From Thermomicrobiales bacterium (GTDB lineage: Bacteria; Chloroflexota; Chloroflexia; Thermomicrobiales; CFX8): 64,000 nt of DNA. Of the stretch, positions 17,352 through 24,751 are shown in pieces. The notes under the pieces were generated by a model. The model did not search any database, was not told where the DNA came from, and worked only from the letters and a program-made list of their open reading frames with translations. The stretch covers positions 496,001 to 560,000 of the forward strand of contig JBAOIG010000003.1 in the NCBI GenBank assembly GCA_037045155.1. The letters are read 5' to 3'. The first letter of the stretch is position 1; each line of letters opens with the position of its first letter. A program made the position numbers and the translations under genes.

Positions 17352-18365
17352 TTGCTAGAGATCGCTCAGCCAACGGTCGATCTGACCGTTAGCGGCCACA
17401 ACTACGGGCGATTCACGATCGAGCCGCTCGAGCCCGGCTACGGCATCACGCTCGGGAATGCGCTGCGTCGAATCCTCCTGCGCTCTCTCCCAGGAGCGGC
17501 CATTATCCGTGCCCGAATACTGCCGGATGTCTGGCATGAGTTCGCGACGGTAGATGGCGTGCGCGAGGATGTTACCGAAATCGTTCTCAACCTGAAACGC
17601 GTCCGTCTCCGCTCGGTGACGTTGCATGGGGAGACGCGAGCCCACCTGTATCACCACGGTCGGGGGGTTGTCACCGCGGGTGACGTCGACTGGCCATCGG
17701 ATGTTGAAGTCGTCAATCCCGAACTGGTTATCGCGACTGCCGACTCCGACGATGCAACGGTCGAGATGGATCTTGTCGTTGACATCGGGCGTGGGTACAA
17801 GCAGGCCGAACTCCAGGAAGGCTTTGCGATTGGCGAGATCCCGATCGATGCCTTGTTCACGCCGATCGAAAAGGTGAACTACGTCGTCGAGCACACGCGT
17901 GTTGGACAGATGACCGACTACGACCGACTGATCATCGAGATTCAGACGGACGGCACCATCGAGCCGAACGACGCCCTGACCCAGGCTGCCTCGATCCTGG
18001 TCGAGCACGCCCAGATGATCGCTCGCTACCGGGGCGAGAGCGCCGTTCTCGTCGATGAAGCCGGAGCCGATGCGGAAGAAACAGATCAGCGGCCATTGAC
18101 AGAGCTCGGCCTGCCTCCACGCGTGCTGAACGCGCTCCGGAGCCGGCAGGTTGAGAAGGTCGGGCAGGTGATCACGATGGATCGGGACCATCTGCTCTCG
18201 ATCCGTAACTTCGGCCCTCGGTCGCTCGAGGAGTTGCTTGAGGCACTGGCCGCGCATGGCTACGCGATTCCCGCGAATCTGTTGGCAAGCGCCACAGACG
18301 GAAGCGCTGATGATTACGCCGACCCCGCCGAAGGGTCGGACACGGATGAGGGGTCGGGCTGGTGA
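17352..18365 (+). CDS. rpoA: RNA polymerase subunit alpha
   Basis: 337-residue alpha subunit. N-terminal dimerisation domain with RFTIEPLEPGYGITLGNALR and ILLRSLPGAAI; C-terminal HhH domain around LTELGLPPRVLNALR and SIRNFGPRSLEELLEAL. TTG 17352 (LLEIAQPTVDL) is chosen because GGAGG (17339-17343) is 8 bases upstream; the GTG at 17322 would place that site inside the gene. Ends with a 25-residue acidic tail (SADDYADPAEGSDTDEGSGW). Overlaps rplQ by 4 bases. Confidence 0.96.
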   Translation: MLEIAQPTVDLTVSGHNYGRFTIEPLEPGYGITLGNALRRILLRSLPGAAIIRARILPDVWHEFATVDGVREDVTEIVLNLKRVRLRSVTLHGETRAHLYHHGRGVVTAGDVDWPSDVEVVNPELVIATADSDDATVEMDLVVDIGRGYKQAELQEGFAIGEIPIDALFTPIEKVNYVVEHTRVGQMTDYDRLIIEIQTDGTIEPNDALTQAASILVEHAQMIARYRGESAVLVDEAGADAEETDQRPLTELGLPPRVLNALRSRQVEKVGQVITMDRDHLLSIRNFGPRSLEELLEALAAHGYAIPANLLASATDGSADDYADPAEGSDTDEGSGW

Positions 18366-18712
18366 AGCACCAGGTTATGGGCCGAAAATTCGGCCGAGAC
18401 AAGGATCAACGCTCCGCGCTCTTCAAGGGATTGGCGGTCTCGTTGATCCTCCACGAGCGCATTACGACAACCGAGGCGAAGGCGAAGACGATTCGACCGA
18501 TCGTCGAAAAGCTCGTGACGCTTGCTCGTGAGGATACGGAGCATCATCGACGGCTGGCGATGGCGCGGTTGGGCAACGAGCATGCTACCCGCAAGCTATT
18601 CGAGGTCATCGGTCCCAGATACGAGGGCCAGCCCGGCGGTTACACGCGAATTCTCAAGGTCGGCATCCGACGTGGCGACGCCGCGCCGATCTCGCTGATC
18701 GAGTTCGTCTAG
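18362..18712 (+). CDS. rplQ: 50S ribosomal protein L17
   Basis: 116-residue L17. VMGRKFGRDKDQRSALFKGL, the signature for this family (ITTTEAKAKTIRPIVEKLVT), and LIEFV at the end. GTG start overlaps the rpoA TGA (GTGA), so translation is coupled. The alpha operon normally ends with this gene. Confidence 0.96.
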   Translation: MKHQVMGRKFGRDKDQRSALFKGLAVSLILHERITTTEAKAKTIRPIVEKLVTLAREDTEHHRRLAMARLGNEHATRKLFEVIGPRYEGQPGGYTRILKVGIRRGDAAPISLIEFV

Positions 18713-18736
18713 TAGACGACGACGGCGGATTGACAG

Positions 18737-19558
18737 GTGCGACGCGCCCGCCTGACCCTCGGTTACGATGGAGCCGACTTTGTCGGATCCCAGATCCAGG
18801 GCAGTGGTCGCACCGTCCAGCGGGAGCTGGAGCTGGCTATCCAGCGACTAGCTCCGGGTTCAGGGCGGACGAGCTTCGCGGGGCGCACGGATCGAGGTGT
18901 TCATGCCGTCGGTCAGGTTGTCTCGCTGGATGTCTCGTGGTCTGATTCGGCAGAGCGTTTACGCGACGCACTGAATGTGGTTCTGCCGCCGGACATGTCG
19001 GTCGGCGCAGTGGAGTGGACGAGCCCCACGTTCCATGCGCGCTACGACGCAACGTGGCGGGAGTATCGCTACCGGATCTGGGTAGCGCCGACACCGCCGC
19101 CGCTGGGACGACGCTATGTCTGGTGGCGTCGCAGCGAGCTTGATGGGGCAGTAGCCTCGGATGCATGCAGCACATTACTTGGACGGCATGCGTTCGGGAC
19201 ATTCGCCGGCAGTGGCCGGAGTCGTTCGCACGATGCGGCGGCATTGACGAGAACGGTGCGGACGTGCGAATGGCGAGTCCAGACAAGTGGCGCGGTGGTG
19301 CGTCACGAGCTGCGGATCGAGGCAGACGGCTTCCTCCCGCAGATGGTTCGCACAATCGTTGCGACGATTGTGTTGGTCGCGCAGGGGAAGCGTGATGTAC
19401 AGTGGTTTCGCGAGGCGCTACGGGCCAATGATCGGTCCGTGCCAGGCGAGCCAGCGCCGCCCGAGGGACTGTTCCTCTGGTGCGTGCGATACGACGATGA
19501 ACGTGACGACTCGGGTGACGGGTTCCGTTCAGACTGGGAGTACGGGATAGAACCATGA
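18737..19558 (+). CDS. truA: tRNA pseudouridine(38-40) synthase
   Basis: 273-residue enzyme that isomerises uridines 38-40 in the anticodon arm. LTLGYDGADFVGSQIQ at the N-terminus, catalytic Asp52 in FAGRTDRGVHAVGQ, and the C-terminal ADGFLPQMVRTIVATIV. GTG start at 18737, 24 bases after rplQ. ATGA overlap with rplM couples it to the following operon half. Placement between rplQ and rplM is common in Gram-positive-type gene orders. Confidence 0.95.
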   Translation: MRRARLTLGYDGADFVGSQIQGSGRTVQRELELAIQRLAPGSGRTSFAGRTDRGVHAVGQVVSLDVSWSDSAERLRDALNVVLPPDMSVGAVEWTSPTFHARYDATWREYRYRIWVAPTPPPLGRRYVWWRRSELDGAVASDACSTLLGRHAFGTFAGSGRSRSHDAAALTRTVRTCEWRVQTSGAVVRHELRIEADGFLPQMVRTIVATIVLVAQGKRDVQWFREALRANDRSVPGEPAPPEGLFLWCVRYDDERDDSGDGFRSDWEYGIEP

Positions 19559-20007
19559 CGATCAAGACGTACACGCCACGCGAATCGGAAATCGAACGCC
19601 GCTGGTACATCGTCGACGCCGAAGGCCAGACCCTGGGTCGGCTGTCGACGCAGATCGCGACCGTCCTGCGCGGCAAGCACAAGCCCACCTATACGCCAAA
19701 TATGGACGTCGGCGACTACGTAATCGTGGTGAACGCCGAAAAGGTGCGCGTGACCGGTGGCAAGGAAGAGAAGAAGACCTACTATCGGCACTCGGGCTAC
19801 CCCGGCGGCCTCCGGCAAACCGCCTACAAGGACATGATGTCCAAGCATCCGGAGCGAGTCGTCGAAAAGGCAGTCAAGGGCATGGTTCCCCGGACGAGTC
19901 TCGGAGCGCAGATGCTGCGTAAGCTGAAGGTCTACGCCGGCCCGAACCATCCGCACGCTGCCCAGCAGCCGATGACGCTTGAGGTGCGCGGCGCCTCTCG
20001 GGGCTAG
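19555..20007 (+). CDS. rplM: 50S ribosomal protein L13
   Basis: 150-residue L13, an early 50S assembly protein. RRWYIVDAEGQTLGRLSTQI, GDYVIVVNAEKVRVTGGK and the signature VKGMVPRTSLGAQMLRKLKV are clear. Starts inside the truA stop. Confidence 0.97.
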   Translation: MTIKTYTPRESEIERRWYIVDAEGQTLGRLSTQIATVLRGKHKPTYTPNMDVGDYVIVVNAEKVRVTGGKEEKKTYYRHSGYPGGLRQTAYKDMMSKHPERVVEKAVKGMVPRTSLGAQMLRKLKVYAGPNHPHAAQQPMTLEVRGASRG

Positions 20008-20043
20008 CGCGATTAGAGGACGAGAGGACACCGGGAGGACGCC

Positions 20044-20448
20044 ATGAGCGCAACACACCAGCGATATTTCTATGGAACTGGGCGTAGGAAAAGCGCGGTC
20101 GCCCGCGTGCGGCTGTATCCTGGCGCCGGGGAGTTCACGATCAACGGCAAGACATCGAACGAATACTTCGGTGGTCGCGAGCTGTATCAGCAGATGCTCC
20201 GGCAGCCATTCCAGCTGACAAACTCGCTGGATCGCTACAACGTCGTCGTCCGCGTCGTCGGCGGTGGCGTGACTGGCCAGGCCGGCGCGATTCGCCACGG
20301 CATCTCTCGCGCACTGACCCGCGCCGATGCGGAATACCGTCCCGGGCTCAAGCGCGCCGGGATGCTGACCCGCGACGCGCGAGTCAAGGAGCGCAAGAAG
20401 GTCGGTCTCAAGCGAGCCCGCAAGGCGCCACAGTACACCAAGCGCTAA
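20044..20448 (+). CDS. rpsI: 30S ribosomal protein S9
   Basis: 134-residue S9, whose C-terminal tail reaches the P-site tRNA. FYGTGRRKSAVARVRLYPGA, the signature GGGVTGQAGAIRHGISRAL and the ending VGLKRARKAPQYTKR. ATG at 20044, preceded by GGGAGG. Last gene of the cluster; an intrinsic terminator follows 30 bases later. Confidence 0.97.
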   Translation: MSATHQRYFYGTGRRKSAVARVRLYPGAGEFTINGKTSNEYFGGRELYQQMLRQPFQLTNSLDRYNVVVRVVGGGVTGQAGAIRHGISRALTRADAEYRPGLKRAGMLTRDARVKERKKVGLKRARKAPQYTKR

Positions 20449-20478
20449 CCCGGGTTACTCGATCACGGCAGCAACGAG

Positions 20479-20508
20479 CGGGCGAAGGGAGCAATCCTTC
20501 GCCCGTTT
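20479..20508 (+). terminator. Intrinsic terminator after rpsI
   Basis: cgggcgaagg (20479-20488) pairs with ccttcgcccg (20496-20505), 10 bp perfect, loop gagcaat, followed by TTTCTGTT. It closes the translation cluster and lies between two convergent genes. Confidence 0.8.
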
Positions 20509-20511
20509 CTG

Positions 20512-21381
20512 TTACCTCGCCCGATTTGAATCGTGGCGCGTTAGCCCAGGGCTGGCTGATTGGGCGTCGACGCGCTGGCGGATGTCCGCGACGGCTGCAC
20601 TGAGCCTGCAACGCGGCGCGCCGGGCAGCCATGCTCGCAGTGATACGGGACTGAGCTCCAGCGTGAGAGGGCCGCGATAGCTGAGCGCGGCGAGTGTTGT
20701 TAGCGCGTCATCGATCGCTAGTATTCCGGATCCCGGCAGTGCGTGATCGCGAAACAATCCGTTCAGCAACCCACCGCGAAATCGGCGCGGGTGCGCGTCG
20801 CTGAGATGGACGTTGATGAGTTGAGGACGCGCCGCCTGAATTGCTGATGCAAGATCCAACCCGAAGCTCGCCGCGTGCGCGAGATCGAGGCAAACGCGCA
20901 TGCCCCATTCGCCAGCGATGGCTGTCAGCCGGCCTATATCGTCCAACCACTGCGCCGGAGTCCCGTCCCAGTTTTCCGCGCGATTCTCAAGCGCAAGATC
21001 AAGGCTCGGGCGTTCTCGCTCGCGAGTCTTGACAATCGCATCGAGCCACCACTCGACGGAGCCGGCGCTCCCCGCATGATCGGTCGGCGGGTGAAGCACG
21101 ATTGCGCGGCAGCCATCGATGGCTGCCGCGGTCCGGATGGATGCGACGTCCGCCGCGAGCTTCTGGTCCAGGGACTCGTGACGAAGTGAGAGGATGGCGT
21201 GTGTCGTCAGCACCGCGACACCAGTTCGGGCGGCAATCGCGGAGATGGATTCGCCTCCGATAGAAATAAGCCGGCGCGATAGCAACACCTCGACGTGCGA
21301 TACGCCTGCGTCCCGGGCGATCGCGAGGGTGCGATCGAACGGGTAGAACGGAAGAGCCCCGACGGCGATTGAGAGTTCCAT
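20512..21381 (-). CDS. Sugar phosphate isomerase/epimerase-like TIM-barrel protein
   Basis: 289 residues, AP-endonuclease-2/xylose-isomerase-like barrel. Strand signatures: AVGALPFYPFDRTLAIARDA, AIVLHPPTDHAG, LALENRAENWDG, RVCLDLAHAASFG, LINVHLSDAHP and LTLELSP, carrying the metal-binding Glu/Asp/His expected in this fold. The start is taken at 21381 (MELSIAVGALPF); the frame is open 37 codons upstream with low-complexity sequence. Last gene of the nth operon, 76 bases after the P1-family hydrolase. Substrate cannot be told from sequence. Confidence 0.8.
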   Translation of the reverse strand: MELSIAVGALPFYPFDRTLAIARDAGVSHVEVLLSRRLISIGGESISAIAARTGVAVLTTHAILSLRHESLDQKLAADVASIRTAAAIDGCRAIVLHPPTDHAGSAGSVEWWLDAIVKTRERERPSLDLALENRAENWDGTPAQWLDDIGRLTAIAGEWGMRVCLDLAHAASFGLDLASAIQAARPQLINVHLSDAHPRRFRGGLLNGLFRDHALPGSGILAIDDALTTLAALSYRGPLTLELSPVSLRAWLPGAPRCRLSAAVADIRQRVDAQSASPGLTRHDSNRAR

Positions 21382-21457
21382 CTGTGTGGCTGCCTGATCT
21401 GGTGCTGGCGGGCGGAGCGACCTCACGTGCCGGCAGTGTAACACCGGCTGAGTTGAG

Positions 21458-22369
21458 TTACGGGGCTGACTTGAAGAGTCCCACGATTGCACGCTCTACC
21501 GCCACCTCGACGGCGCTGGAGATGGCGACTACGCGTTGTGGAGCAACATCGGCACGGGCGGGCGCCGCGACGAAGAACGTATCTCCATCGAAGAGCGTGT
21601 GAGCCGGCACCACACACCGAGCAAGCGCATCGTGGGCGGCGATTGCGGACCGGGCGAGCGTCAACTGATCCACCGGCTCGCCGATCAGGATCGCGCCGAT
21701 CGTCGTGTTTTCGCCCTCGCGGCCGGCCGCTCCACCCGCGATCGCGGCAGCACGGCCGGGACGGGCGCTGACGGCGATCCCGTCGAGCCGGCTCAACAAC
21801 TCTCCGTTTGTGGGATCAACGATATCGCCGGCTGCATTAAGCACAACGATCGCTACGATCTGTGTTTCGCCAACAGACGCAACACCCACTCCGAGGCCGC
21901 CCGCCTGGGTCGGCTGCGCGCCGAGCTTGGCGACCGTCGCCCCCGCTCCGGCCCCGATCTTCCCGGACTCAGGGAGGTCGCTGGATGCCGCAAGACAGGC
22001 GGCATACCCATCGTCAGCGGTCGGGCTACGGTGGATTCCATTTGCGAGATCGAAGATGACCGCGCCGGTGACGATCGGGACCGGTCCTGCTGATGTCGGG
22101 ACGCCCTCTCCGCCTTCCTGGAGATAGCGCATAACGCCGTCGGCCGCGGCCAACCCGAACGCGCTTCCGCCAGTCAGCAAGATTGCATTCGCGCTGCCCA
22201 CTAGTCGGCCGGGTCCGAGGAGGTCCGTCTCCCGCGTGCCTGGCGCTCCCCCGCGGACATCCGCCCAGGCCGGCGCGAGACGATCCAGGAGGATCACCGT
22301 GCAGCCAGTGCGGTCTTCGTTCCAGGTCGTGTGGCCGATTCGGAACCACGCGGCGAAATCTCTAGACAT
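21458..22369 (-). CDS. P1-family (S58, DmpA/NylC-like) self-processing hydrolase
   Basis: 303-residue Ntn-type hydrolase related to L-aminopeptidase DmpA and 6-aminohexanoate oligomer hydrolase NylC. Features: TDLLGPGRLVGSANAILLTG, GGSAFGLAAADGVMRYL, GKIGAGAGATVAKLG and, near residue 221, EGENTTIGAILIGE. In this family the precursor cuts itself just before a Ser/Thr that becomes the nucleophile; Thr222 after Asn221 is the candidate, as in NylC rather than the Gly-Ser of DmpA. Overlaps the upstream MBL gene by 8 bases, so it belongs to that operon. Probably cytoplasmic; natural substrate unknown. Confidence 0.88.
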   Translation of the reverse strand: MSRDFAAWFRIGHTTWNEDRTGCTVILLDRLAPAWADVRGGAPGTRETDLLGPGRLVGSANAILLTGGSAFGLAAADGVMRYLQEGGEGVPTSAGPVPIVTGAVIFDLANGIHRSPTADDGYAACLAASSDLPESGKIGAGAGATVAKLGAQPTQAGGLGVGVASVGETQIVAIVVLNAAGDIVDPTNGELLSRLDGIAVSARPGRAAAIAGGAAGREGENTTIGAILIGEPVDQLTLARSAIAAHDALARCVVPAHTLFDGDTFFVAAPARADVAPQRVVAISSAVEVAVERAIVGLFKSAP

Positions 22370-23147
22370 TGATTCTCATCCCTGCCGACGCTGCGATCAC
22401 TGGGCCATGAAACTGGGTGCTGGCGCGCGCTACGACCGTCGCGGAGTCGCGTTCTGACCAGAGGTGTGTCACAACGAGCGTGCCAACGCTGGCCATTCTG
22501 GCAAGCCGGCCGGCATCCTCAGGCGTCAGGTGGCCGCGGTCCTGGCGCGGTGTCTCGCCGTGGTCGTCGAGTGTCGCCTCGACGATGGCGATATCTGCGC
22601 CGCGAAAGAGGTCGATCAGCGGTTCGACGACGCCTGCATCGGCCGAGTAAACGATGACACGGCGTGTGTCACGATGGGTTACGCGCGCCGCAAAACACGG
22701 GACATAATGTTGAGTCTCGACAAATCGAATGCTGAACGATCCCACATTGATATCACTGCTCGAACCGTACTCGTGGATACGGAAGACACCCTCCCAGAAT
22801 GCCCTGGGATCGTCATCTGCGTCGATCAGCGCCGCCGCCAGCTCATCGAGGCGTCGGGATATTCCCGGCGGGACATAGAGAGGTATCGGCCTGGGCAGGG
22901 AGCCTGGACCGTAAACCAGCCCGTACCGGTACGGAACAATGTCAAGCACATGATCCGAGTGCCAGTGGGACAGGATGATCGCATCGATATCGTGATAGTC
23001 CGTTTCCGCTCGGAGTGTCGACATCGTATCTGGGCCGCAGTCCAACAGGAGCGTTGTCTCGCCATCATCGACGAGATAGGACGAGCAACCCTGCCCCGGA
23101 TTTGGCCATGCTGCCGCACCTCCCAGCACCGTCAGACCCAGGCTCAC
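22362..23147 (-). CDS. Metallo-beta-lactamase-fold hydrolase (RNase Z-like subgroup)
   Basis: 261-residue MBL-fold protein. Metal motif HWHSDH at residues 61-66 (HxHxDH), further ligands in FVETQHYVPCF, VYSADAG and the late VVTHLWSERD. It resembles RNase Z/ElaC-type hydrolases in length and motif layout but lacks an obvious tRNA-binding flexible arm, so a tRNA 3' role is not claimed. GTG start overlaps the stop of the histidine phosphatase gene by 4 bases. Confidence 0.85.
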   Translation of the reverse strand: MSLGLTVLGGAAAWPNPGQGCSSYLVDDGETTLLLDCGPDTMSTLRAETDYHDIDAIILSHWHSDHVLDIVPYRYGLVYGPGSLPRPIPLYVPPGISRRLDELAAALIDADDDPRAFWEGVFRIHEYGSSSDINVGSFSIRFVETQHYVPCFAARVTHRDTRRVIVYSADAGVVEPLIDLFRGADIAIVEATLDDHGETPRQDRGHLTPEDAGRLARMASVGTLVVTHLWSERDSATVVARASTQFHGPVIAASAGMRINV

Positions 23148-23806
23148 TGGTCGAGAGTCTCCGATACTTGCTCGACGGTCAGCGATTCGAGATGAACCAC
23201 ATCGTTGACGACGTGAGCGATCGATCCACTGGATGCCAACTCGACATGGGTGATGCTGCAGTTTTCCACCGTGAGCGTCCGCCAGTCATCCGGGGTGCGC
23301 CCGAGTAGTTGCGAGACAGCCGACCTGATGACGCCTCCGTGAGCGACGACAACAATGCGCTGCCCCTGATTCGCTGTCGCAATCAGATCAAGTGTCATCC
23401 GGATACGTTGGTGGAACACGGCCAGTGACTCCCCGCCGGGAAATACGACGTTGGATTCGTCTGGATTCTGGATCTGGGCGGCGAGCTCTGGCCAGCGTTC
23501 GATGATTGTCGCCATCGTGTGATTCTCGGCTATACCGAAATTCATCTCCTGCAGGCCGGGGTCGAGCACTGGCTGGAGGCCGATGCTCCGCGAAATGGCC
23601 TGGGCTGTGAAAAGCGCGCGTTGGAGGGGGCTGGAATAGAGGGAAGTCAGATCGGCAAGCTGGCCGATACGCTCGGCAACAAGCTCGGCCTGGCGCAAGC
23701 CGCGCCGATTCAGCGGCGTGTCAGTTGCGCCGTCAAAGAGCCGGGCAACATTCGAGTCGGTCTGGCCGTGGCGAACGAGGAAGATTTCGGTGTGTCGAAT
23801 CGTCAT
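23144..23806 (-). CDS. Histidine phosphatase family protein (phosphoglycerate mutase-like)
   Basis: 220 residues. Phosphoacceptor motif EIFLVRHGQTDSN with His13, second histidine in IVVVAHGGVI, and the acid residue in LQEMNFG. Such proteins act on small phosphorylated metabolites or as mutases; the substrate is not visible. The start is ATG 23806, which overlaps the nth stop (ATGA); the frame is open 31 codons further but inside nth. The residues SLYSSPLQRALFTAQ are typical of cobalamin-phosphatase/GpmB-like members. Confidence 0.87.
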   Translation of the reverse strand: MTIRHTEIFLVRHGQTDSNVARLFDGATDTPLNRRGLRQAELVAERIGQLADLTSLYSSPLQRALFTAQAISRSIGLQPVLDPGLQEMNFGIAENHTMATIIERWPELAAQIQNPDESNVVFPGGESLAVFHQRIRMTLDLIATANQGQRIVVVAHGGVIRSAVSQLLGRTPDDWRTLTVENCSITHVELASSGSIAHVVNDVVHLESLTVEQVSETLDQ

Positions 23807-24537
23807 GATGAGATCTCTGCTCCGTTTGTGCTCGTGTCGAATGCGCCGAGAAAAAGCGGCGCCGAAGGACAGCAGTGTACAAGCACGCAATCTGCGCACC
23901 GAGGACGACGCGCGGTGCAGGTTTCCCGGCCGTGGCGAATCATCAGCAGATGTGCGTCGTGTGCCATCCCAGGAGGCAATTGCGCTTCGAGTATTGCGTG
24001 CGCCCGTTCGGCAGATGTGCCCGGCGGGAGCAGGTGCAGTCGTGCTGCGACCCGATGGACATGGGTGTCGACTGGCATCGCGTCTCGACCCAGGTTGAAC
24101 ATCAGGACGCAGGACGCCGTCTTCGGCCCGACCCCGTTGAGGGCCATCAACCAGTCGCGTGCCTCCTCGATCTCCATTGCGCCGAGGAACGACAGATCGT
24201 AGCCGCCGGTGCGGTCACGGATCGCGCGGAGGACTGCCTGAATACGTGGGGCTTTGCGGTCGGCCAGGCCACCACTACGGATTGCGTCGGCGACCTCGCT
24301 GACCGGAGCGTCGATCACCGCATCCCAGTCAGGGAAGCGCTGCTTCATTGACCGGAACGAGCGCTCGGTGTTGATATCAGACGTGTTCTGCGACAGGATC
24401 GTCGCAATAAGACCGTCGATCGGCGGTTCCGGATCTCCGCGGTCGGGAGTTCCGTAGCAAGCCCGCAACGCTTCGACGACCTCGACGATCGGTGGCCCGT
24501 CCCCTGTGGCGTCCTCAGCTGTCCAATTAGCGCTCAT
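23803..24537 (-). CDS. nth: Endonuclease III-type DNA glycosylase
   Basis: 244-residue HhH-GPD base-excision glycosylase/AP lyase for oxidised pyrimidines. HhH LMALNGVGPKTAS carries the catalytic Lys139, and MPVDTHVHRV carries Asp157. A [4Fe-4S] loop is formed by Cys207, Cys214, Cys217 and Cys223 (C-x6-C-x2-C-x5-C). The N-terminal LIATILSQNTSDINTERSF also fits. First gene of a five-gene minus-strand operon. A -10 box lies 7 bases before the ATG, so the mRNA may be leaderless. Confidence 0.92.
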   Translation of the reverse strand: MSANWTAEDATGDGPPIVEVVEALRACYGTPDRGDPEPPIDGLIATILSQNTSDINTERSFRSMKQRFPDWDAVIDAPVSEVADAIRSGGLADRKAPRIQAVLRAIRDRTGGYDLSFLGAMEIEEARDWLMALNGVGPKTASCVLMFNLGRDAMPVDTHVHRVAARLHLLPPGTSAERAHAILEAQLPPGMAHDAHLLMIRHGRETCTARRPRCADCVLVHCCPSAPLFLGAFDTSTNGAEISS

Positions 24538-24544
24538 CAGAAAT

Positions 24545-24574
24545 ATTCTAATCGCGATCCCCCAGCATGGCCAA
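24545..24574 (-). promoter_or_regulatory. Promoter of nth (probably leaderless)
   Basis: On the minus strand TTGGCC (24574-24569) and TAGAAT (24550-24545) are 18 bases apart. Only 7 bases separate the -10 box from the nth ATG at 24537, the spacing seen for leaderless mRNAs; no ribosome-binding site is present. Confidence 0.5.
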
Positions 24575-24586
24575 CTCTAACGCGCC

Positions 24587-24628
24587 TTGACGGACTAGCC
24601 AGCGAATCCGTATCATTCTTCGGATACG
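24587..24628 (+). promoter_or_regulatory. Promoter of the pyr operon with inverted repeat
   Basis: TTGACG (24587-24592) and TATCAT (24611-24616), 18 bases apart, point toward pyrC. An inverted repeat, cgtatc (24609-24614) and gatacg (24623-24628), covers the -10 box and start site and could be an operator. Transcription should start near 24623, about 130 bases before pyrC. Confidence 0.6.
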
Positions 24629-24709
24629 CTTGTGTCGGTGGCGTACGTACGAAAGAATATGCTGGTTGCACGTGCCTGAACCCGACAACACACGATATCG
24701 AACTCGGGG

Positions 24710-24736
24710 CCTCCGCCTTCAGCGGAGGCTTTTTTC
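24710..24736 (+). terminator. Attenuator-like terminator in the pyr leader
   Basis: gcctccgc (24710-24717) pairs with gcggaggc (24723-24730), loop cttca, followed by TTTTTT (24731-24736). It lies after the pyrC promoter and 15 bases before the pyrC ATG, and is oriented only for plus-strand transcription, so it can act only on the pyr transcript. I could not find the usual PyrR-binding consensus or a convincing antiterminator, so the regulator is unknown. Confidence 0.75.
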
Positions 24737-24751
24737 TTATCTGGGAGCCGA

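Noticed and set aside
24630..24680. Possible 16-codon leader peptide (TTG to TGA) in the pyr leader
   Set aside because: No ribosome-binding site and no run of informative codons; not supported enough to call.
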